NCBI GenBank assembly: GCA_000995135.1
Contig: LBWY01000005.1
Span: 1 to 37,114 of the forward strand
Direction of reading: 5' to 3'
Origin: Parcubacteria group bacterium GW2011_GWE2_39_37
GTDB lineage: Bacteria; Patescibacteriota; Patescibacteriia; Patescibacteriales; GWE2-39-37
DNA length: 37,114 nucleotides
Program-made: the position numbers and the translations under genes
Shown here: piece after piece, positions 31,774-37,114 of the stretch
Layout: the number at the start of each line of letters is the position of its first letter
Numbering within the stretch: position 1 is the first letter of the stretch
The notes under the pieces: generated by a model
Told to the model about the DNA's origin: nothing
Seen by the model: only the letters and a program-made list of their open reading frames with translations
Databases searched by the model: none

Positions 31774-31792
31774 TGGCGGAGAGGGGGAGATT
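31774..31792 (-). other. tRNA-Ser 3'-end-like fragment, candidate att core of an integrated element
   Basis: Minus strand AATCTCCCCCTCTCCGCCA resembles T-stem/acceptor/discriminator/CCA of tRNA-Ser; no complete tRNA present here. Confidence 0.5.
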
Positions 31793-31929
31793 CTCACTGA
31801 GGCGGAAGCCCCTCGACAATCAGTATGTAATATCTTAGAATTCTAAAGATTTAATTTTTAAAAAATTATTTACCTCGCTAATTGACCTTGCTCAAAAGGA
31901 AGTTCTTCTCCTCCCCTCACCGAGCAAAT

Positions 31930-31959
31930 AAAAATAGAGGCTTAAAGCCTCTATTTTTA
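31930..31959. terminator. bidirectional hairpin terminator
   Basis: AAAAATAGAGGCTTAAAGCCTCTATTTTTA. Confidence 0.75.
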
Positions 31960-32170
31960 ATTTGCGGGCTAGGTGAGTTAAGTACCCCACCACTCCAATG
32001 TCCATGGGCTTATTCACGGATCTTGGGCTGGGGTAAAATTAGGTACTAGAGTCGGGGTCTAAAAAGGTGAAATGAGACAAATGAGACACAATTACGGAGT
32101 TTTGAAACTGTCTCAGTTTATACAATAATTTTATGTTTTTATCTAACCTAAGTCAATCTATTAACTGCTT

Positions 32171-32914
32171 CTACCTCTTTAAAGAATAGAGACATGTCTC
32201 ACCAGTATCTTGGTCATAAACTAAATTTTCAGACCTCCTTCGCTCAGTTATAGGTGAATAATCATCAAGCGAGAAAGCTTCGAGCGATCTTAAGCCTCGA
32301 CCTGCACATTCAAGGGTTCTGTATAAATAAACAATAAATGAACCAGAGTAGCGATAACGGCGAATACAGCGGTCGATATTTTCCTCAATCCTGTCGTTAT
32401 ACCCACGCCAATGCTTAAGATTTCGACTTTCTATCCATTGTTCGACAAGTTGTTTTATAAAATCTATGGCCTTTTTCTTTGCAAGTAAGTTGCCCTTTTG
32501 AGCCGTTCTGACAAGCCTGATACTAATTTGATCGCAAATCTTTTTTTCCTCTTTACTTGTCTGCACTAAAAAGGTGTAAAGATTCGCTTGATATTTATCC
32601 AAAATAGCATCAACTTCGACAATGTCTTCGTACTGTTTAATTATCTTTTTAACTTTAAATCCCCTTAACCACAACTTCTGATGCTGATTATCCAACCGGC
32701 TAACAATCTTATCCCAATCAGTTTCACCCAATTCTGTCTTAACATTTTCAGTAATGAAATTGTAAGATTTACGAACACTGTTCTTAACCCAAGCATGGTT
32801 GAAAGTTGAGGGATTCTTCTTGGACAAAGATCTGTTTAAATTTTTTATGGCCTGATCAAAATTCACATCGCTATATTTTCTTGTCCTTGACAAGCCTCCA
32901 GTAGTGATATCCAA
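32171..32914 (-). CDS. unknown protein with sigma70 region-2-like segment, last gene of the TIR-caspase operon
   Basis: RLVRTAQKGNLLAKKKAIDFIKQLVEQWIE...GYNDRIEENIDRCIRRYRYSGSFIVYLYRTL resembles sigma region 1.2/2 patterns; ORF overlaps the caspase gene by 44 nt. Confidence 0.6.
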   Translation of the reverse strand: MDITTGGLSRTRKYSDVNFDQAIKNLNRSLSKKNPSTFNHAWVKNSVRKSYNFITENVKTELGETDWDKIVSRLDNQHQKLWLRGFKVKKIIKQYEDIVEVDAILDKYQANLYTFLVQTSKEEKKICDQISIRLVRTAQKGNLLAKKKAIDFIKQLVEQWIESRNLKHWRGYNDRIEENIDRCIRRYRYSGSFIVYLYRTLECAGRGLRSLEAFSLDDYSPITERRRSENLVYDQDTGETCLYSLKR

Positions 32915-33839
32915 GTGCCGTTAGTTTGCATGACTTAGAATTCATCGCCGCATAGTACATGTGCTGTTCATCAACCGGAACAACAAGACCGACACTTTGA
33001 AGTTTTTGTAAATGTTTAAATATCGCAACATTTTCTTGCTGAGCAAATGGTGCAATAACTTTATGTTCAATCTTTTCAGTATTTGTATCTTCGAATGATG
33101 GATTTAGAGGAAAATGTTGCTCAGCTGAAGTGAAATATTCAGTTAATTTTCTTAAAACTTCTAATGGAACTTGCGGTACTACAGCCCTTAGCGGCGTAAA
33201 TCTAGTTATGTTTGTTTTGAAAATTGGCCGCTGATCCCACGGACCAAGTGCTTGATCGATATATGCATAAACACTACCCGGCGTTATGTAACCCCTTAAA
33301 TCTGAGGCTCCACCATGCAAGGCATCAAGTAATAAATTAGTAAAAATTCCATGACCATTTACCTCCAGTGAAGTCTCGGTGCTTTTGCTTGATGTCAAAA
33401 TTGAAACTCCCTCGCCAATGTGGGCACTCCCGCCTGTTACAAATTTAGGAGATCCAAAAGCACCAGAATAGCAGCAATCCAATATAACTACTTTATTTTT
33501 TGCCTTCGAGCTGTTTACAATGGCAAGAACTTCATCCATCGAAACGCCTTCGTCGTTTTGTTTGGCGTCTGGAGTAACAATATAACCACTTAAATCATTA
33601 ATGAAGCCGTGACCAGAAAAATACAATAACGCCGTATCACTATTACCACTAAACAAATCAATAATTAACCCTTTTAGCTCAGATTTTGTAGCAACGTCGG
33701 TTACAAGCCTAACATCAAAGTTCGGGGAGCCATCACCATTTGTTTCAATTATACCACCAAACGCTGAGGCATCATTTACACAACCATGAAGTGGTGATGA
33801 TGGATAGTTATCGATGCCAACAACTAATGCTTTTTTCAT
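32871..33839 (-). CDS. caspase-like (peptidase C14) protease with C-terminal additional domain
   Basis: KALVVGIDNYPSSPLHGCVNDASAF; YFSGHG (His77) and LDCCYSGAFG (Cys123) catalytic dyad. Confidence 0.92.
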   Translation of the reverse strand: MKKALVVGIDNYPSSPLHGCVNDASAFGGIIETNGDGSPNFDVRLVTDVATKSELKGLIIDLFSGNSDTALLYFSGHGFINDLSGYIVTPDAKQNDEGVSMDEVLAIVNSSKAKNKVVILDCCYSGAFGSPKFVTGGSAHIGEGVSILTSSKSTETSLEVNGHGIFTNLLLDALHGGASDLRGYITPGSVYAYIDQALGPWDQRPIFKTNITRFTPLRAVVPQVPLEVLRKLTEYFTSAEQHFPLNPSFEDTNTEKIEHKVIAPFAQQENVAIFKHLQKLQSVGLVVPVDEQHMYYAAMNSKSCKLTALGYHYWRLVKDKKI

Positions 33840-33840
33840 A

Positions 33841-34251
33841 TTATTTATTTTTACCCTCCTTCATCACCTGTTTAATTGCCGAAGCGATTTTCTCCCAATC
33901 CCAGCTAATCGTCCTATTTCTTGGTAATCCGCTAGGCAACGTGCTTAACCCACCGGCTCCATCAACATAAACACCAAAAACTGGGACATCACACTTATTT
34001 GCAAAAGAGATTTCTTTTACTACACCAGTAGCTGAAGCTATGTTCTTGCCAACCAACACAATTACAAGATTGCATTTGTTAATTTTTTCTTCAATTAACT
34101 TCTCCCATTGACTCTGGGGCAAAGATGATTTTGAAGACCAATCATCAACGTTAAATGGTGTCTTAGAGTTTTTCGCCTGGCCAGCAAACATAATCTTTTC
34201 ACTCGAATTGTGGTCAAAGTCAAAGCTGATAAATGCTCTTGGGTTGTTCAT
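33841..34251 (-). CDS. TIR-like domain protein (MTH538/DUF1863, ThsB-like)
   Basis: RAFISFDFDHNSSEKIMFAGQAKNSKTPFNVDDWSSKS...NLVIVLVGKNIASATGVVKEISFANKCDVPVFGVYVDG. Confidence 0.88.
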   Translation of the reverse strand: MNNPRAFISFDFDHNSSEKIMFAGQAKNSKTPFNVDDWSSKSSLPQSQWEKLIEEKINKCNLVIVLVGKNIASATGVVKEISFANKCDVPVFGVYVDGAGGLSTLPSGLPRNRTISWDWEKIASAIKQVMKEGKNK

Positions 34252-34267
34252 TTTTTTAAATTAATAA

Positions 34268-34900
34268 TTAGCTAGTTTTAATAACCTGAATCACCTCGCC
34301 AGCAACATAGTAGCAACCCACGTCATCCTTGTGTAAAATAATCGGCGGATATTCTCGACTTGATTCAGACATTAGAATTACCGAATGGCGAGCCTTATCC
34401 TCCTTAAATTTTTTAATATTTGCTACGCCATCGATAACCGATAAAACGTAACTACCGTCAGATGGTTGATGAACGGATGAGTCAACGATAACATAGTCTC
34501 CGTCCTCGATATTTTCTTTTTTTATATTAGCCCGGTTCATTGAATTACCAACAGCCCTAATCGCAAATAAATTATCCTTTTTCTTGGTTAAAATTTTATC
34601 AGATATACGTAAATACCCCTCAATATAATTTTCAGCATAGCTTCTTGCCTCGCCACAATTGGCCGCACCCATGATCGGTATAGCCATAAGACTGCTTTTT
34701 ATCCTGTTGTTCAGGCCAACAACTTTGTTTTCTTCCTTTATAATTTTTAACAGCCCCTTAGCTTCAAGCTGATTTAAATGATGTTTTATCTTCTGAGGTA
34801 CATCACCCTCGCCGATTGCCTGGCCGATTTCGCGAAGGGTCATATTGCTGATGTTTTTATTATCGGATAGATTCAAAATTGCTCGTTGAATTTTATGCAT
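34268..34900 (-). CDS. LexA/S24-like repressor (wHTH plus self-cleaving peptidase domain)
   Basis: wHTH TLREIGQAIGEGDVPQKIKHHLNQLEAKGLL; IPIMGAANCGEA (Cys82-Gly83 site), VGNSM (Ser120), DGVANIKKF (Lys163). Confidence 0.9.
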   Translation of the reverse strand: MHKIQRAILNLSDNKNISNMTLREIGQAIGEGDVPQKIKHHLNQLEAKGLLKIIKEENKVVGLNNRIKSSLMAIPIMGAANCGEARSYAENYIEGYLRISDKILTKKKDNLFAIRAVGNSMNRANIKKENIEDGDYVIVDSSVHQPSDGSYVLSVIDGVANIKKFKEDKARHSVILMSESSREYPPIILHKDDVGCYYVAGEVIQVIKTS

Positions 34901-34938
34901 AAGTTAGCTAAATAAATACATTTATATTTTACCCCTAA

Positions 34939-34967
34939 ATAATACAGGCGGGTCGCCATCCTGTCAA
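34939..34967 (-). promoter_or_regulatory. promoter of the repressor-TIR-caspase operon
   Basis: Minus strand TTGACA-N17-TATTAT. Confidence 0.75.
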
Positions 34968-34998
34968 TATTTACTTAAATGTTTTAAAACTTGACAGG
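34960..34998. promoter_or_regulatory. candidate operator: CCTGTCAA N23 TTGACAGG inverted repeat with central palindrome GTTTTAAAAC
   Basis: 8-bp perfect arms 34960-34967 and 34991-34998; 10-bp palindrome 34981-34990. Confidence 0.6.
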
Positions 34999-35019
34999 TT
35001 TTCTGGACTGATCTATTAT
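34991..35019 (+). promoter_or_regulatory. divergent promoter of the DUF2188 gene
   Basis: TTGACA-N17-TATTAT. Confidence 0.75.
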
Positions 35020-35050
35020 TAAAATTAAATAACCTTTTAAACTCAACGCT

Positions 35051-35275
35051 ATGGGCAAAAATATACATGTTACACACCGGAAATCTGGTGACTGGGCAGT
35101 TATCGGTGAGGGTGACCAAAGAGCTTCCTCCCTTTCAAACACGCAAAAAGAAGCTATTGAACTCGCCAGGCAGTTGGCGATTAATAATAAATCAGAGCTG
35201 GTTATCCACAGAGTGGATAACAAGATAAGGGACAAGGACAGCTTTGGCAATGATTCGTTCCCGCCAAAAGGATAA
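35051..35275 (+). CDS. DUF2188 domain protein
   Basis: WAVIGEGDQRASSLSNTQKEAIELARQLAINNKSELVIHRVDNKIRDKDSFGNDSFPPKG. Confidence 0.9.
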   Translation: MGKNIHVTHRKSGDWAVIGEGDQRASSLSNTQKEAIELARQLAINNKSELVIHRVDNKIRDKDSFGNDSFPPKG

Positions 35276-35286
35276 ATTTAACGCTC

Positions 35287-35622
35287 ATGGAAAATTCTAA
35301 CCAAAATCAAAATGAAGAATACCAAGAGGTGCTAATAACACGCATCGAGTTGCATTCCAATCATGCCATCAATCCCCAGCCTATCAATAGGCAGGTTGCC
35401 AAAAGTCTAAAAAACCTTAAACCTGGCATGGCTCACGGCGGAAGAATCACCAAAATCGAAGGAAACCGATTCGAAATGGTATTGCCACTCAAGGACGTCC
35501 AGGTTCTGCCCAACGGAAAGAAGATTAGATATGTTTACCCTGCTGGCGGCGTGCCTATATATCTTGGAAAGGATGCTATAGAAAAAATAGATGCTTTAAG
35601 GCGAAAAGGCCTAATCAAATAA
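35287..35622 (+). CDS. hypothetical protein
   Basis: 111-aa ORF 11 nt after the DUF2188 gene, same strand. Confidence 0.7.
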   Translation: MENSNQNQNEEYQEVLITRIELHSNHAINPQPINRQVAKSLKNLKPGMAHGGRITKIEGNRFEMVLPLKDVQVLPNGKKIRYVYPAGGVPIYLGKDAIEKIDALRRKGLIK

Positions 35623-35727
35623 CGCTCTTTATTTACAATCAAATATCACAGTGGTGTATTGCGAATTTCAGTAACCTGATAGTAGATATAATTTCTTAAT
35701 TATATTAGAGAGGCTTTGCCTCGGTAG

Positions 35728-35793
35728 TGCCCACTTCAAAAAGACTGTATACAAATGTTTTTATTTTTGTGTCTATTCTTTTTGAAGTGGGCA
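35728..35793. repeat. 17-bp perfect inverted repeat upstream of the methyltransferase, followed by T-run
   Basis: TGCCCACTTCAAAAAGA (35728-35744) / TCTTTTTGAAGTGGGCA (35777-35793). Confidence 0.9.
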
Positions 35794-35835
35794 TTTTTAT
35801 TTACTAACATCCAGTCCAAAATCTGGATAAAAATT

Positions 35836-37113
35836 ATGCCCAAAGAAAAACTAGAATGGCACACCGAGAAACGCTCGGTCGCCGAACTTATTCCCAACGA
35901 TAAAAACCCACGAGTAATGAGTCCAAAACAAATTGAAGACTTAAAACGAAGTCTACAAAAATTCAACTTGGTCGAAATTCCCGTCATTGACACAGACAAT
36001 AACGTGTTAGCAGGACATCAAAGGCTGATGGTGTTTAAGTTGTTAGGCCGAGAAAATGAAACAATAGAAGTAAGGGTGCCTAGCCGTAAACTAAGCAAAA
36101 AAGAATGCGAGCAATACTTGCTGACCAGCAACAGGGTTCATGGCGACTGGGACTGGGCCAAACTAGCTGAAAATTTTGACATTGACCTATTAATTAATAG
36201 CGGCTTCGACGATACTGACTTGTCTCACCTCTTTAATGACCTAACGGTTGAAGATGATGAATTCGACATTGAAAAAGAACTAGAGAAAATTAAGAATCCC
36301 AAAACTAAACTAGGCGAGATTTACCAGCTTGGCGACCATACGATAATTTGTGCCGATAGTACCGACCCAAAGACTGTCAAAAGGCTCTTGGGTAGCTGTA
36401 AAGTCGACATGATCTACCAAGACCCACCATATAACATTGGCCTTTCCTACAACAAGGGCGTTGGTGGTAAAAAGAATTACGGCGGCACAGTAAACGATTC
36501 CAAAAGTGATAGTGATTTTAAAGAGTTTTTAAAGTCTGCTCTGGCTAATGGACTATCAGCTTGCAAATCAAATGCTCACATTTTTACTTACTGCGACCAA
36601 AAATATATTTGGCTTCTGCAAACCCTCTACCAAGAACTAAACATCACTAATAAGCGAGTAGCACTCTGGATAAAGAACAATAGCGTGCCTACACCGCAAG
36701 TGGCATTTAATAAACAATACGAACCATGTGTTTATGGAACGGTTGGCAGCCCCTATCTTTCAGATAAGGTTCTTAATCTTTCAGAGATTATTAACAAGGA
36801 CATCGGTACTGGCAATCGAACAATCGAGGATATCCACGACATTCTAGATATTTGGCTGGTCAAACGTATCAATGGCACCGAATATCAACACCCCACCGAA
36901 AAGCCGCCCGCTCTTCACGAAAAACCCTTACGACGCTGTACTAAGCCGGGCGATTTAATTTTAGATCTATTCGCCGGTTCAGGTAGCTTAATGATTGCTT
37001 GTGAACAATTAAAACGGTCTGCGTACATGGTCGAACGTGAACCAATTTTTGTTGATTTAATAATTTGCCGATATGAAAAACTTACAGGCTGCAAAGCCAA
37101 AAAAATCAATTAA
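35836..37113 (+). CDS. ParB-N-like domain fused to beta-class DNA (N6-adenine/N4-cytosine) methyltransferase
   Basis: ELIPNDKNPRVMSPKQIEDLKRSL...VLAGHQRL (ParB-N); DMIYQDPPYNIG (motif IV) then LDLFAGSGS (motif I). Confidence 0.93.
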   Translation: MPKEKLEWHTEKRSVAELIPNDKNPRVMSPKQIEDLKRSLQKFNLVEIPVIDTDNNVLAGHQRLMVFKLLGRENETIEVRVPSRKLSKKECEQYLLTSNRVHGDWDWAKLAENFDIDLLINSGFDDTDLSHLFNDLTVEDDEFDIEKELEKIKNPKTKLGEIYQLGDHTIICADSTDPKTVKRLLGSCKVDMIYQDPPYNIGLSYNKGVGGKKNYGGTVNDSKSDSDFKEFLKSALANGLSACKSNAHIFTYCDQKYIWLLQTLYQELNITNKRVALWIKNNSVPTPQVAFNKQYEPCVYGTVGSPYLSDKVLNLSEIINKDIGTGNRTIEDIHDILDIWLVKRINGTEYQHPTEKPPALHEKPLRRCTKPGDLILDLFAGSGSLMIACEQLKRSAYMVEREPIFVDLIICRYEKLTGCKAKKIN

Positions 37114-37114
37114 A

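Noticed and set aside
34984-35250. Minus-strand ORF antisense to the DUF2188 gene
   Set aside because: Fully overlaps a recognised DUF2188 gene and its promoter; no coding signals of its own.
35755-35835. Upstream start of the methyltransferase ORF (MFLFLCLFFLKWAFLF...)
   Set aside because: This segment is translated across the 17-bp hairpin; the ATG at 35836 begins the ParB-like sequence MPKEKLEW and is the more plausible start.
31700-37114. CRISPR array or complete tRNA/rRNA genes
   Set aside because: No regularly spaced repeats and no full cloverleaf or rRNA sequence found by eye; only the tRNA-Ser 3'-like fragment is present.

Overview
The window looks like a Patescibacteria/CPR-type chromosome segment (compact, AT-rich, CPR-style small membrane proteins; the taxonomy is inference). 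About 1-31.7 kb is mostly minus-strand housekeeping: a complete F-type ATP synthase operon (atpI/Z-like, B, E, F, H, A, G, D, C), tatD, a GIY-YIG ORF, a Sua5/YwlC-type tsaC gene, a CvpA-like gene, metG, rsmI, gyrA, an MBL-fold hydrolase, ftsK, typA/bipA, an O-antigen-ligase-like gene, a nucleotidyltransferase-like gene and rmuC. The intergenic gaps of this part, especially in the atp operon, carry several families of short palindromic or dispersed repeats. About 31.77-37.1 kb looks like an accessory island. It starts at a 19-nt sequence resembling the 3' end of tRNA-Ser (a candidate att site). It carries a tight minus-strand operon of LexA/S24-like repressor, TIR (MTH538/ThsB-like), caspase-like protease and a sigma-region-2-like protein. 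Divergent to it are a DUF2188 gene, a small unknown gene and a ParB-N/DNA-methyltransferase fusion. The TIR+caspase pair resembles a Thoeris-type (TIR-signalling, caspase effector) antiphage system; the self-cleaving-type repressor, the sigma-like fourth gene and the mirror-image divergent promoters look like a regulated variant and are the main hit. Secondary hits are a GIY-YIG ORF between 30-bp inverted repeats, Fo subunits a and c with C-termini altered by repeats, a small membrane-protein gene inside and opposite to the atp operon, and an uncalled Cys-rich 56-aa peptide gene.
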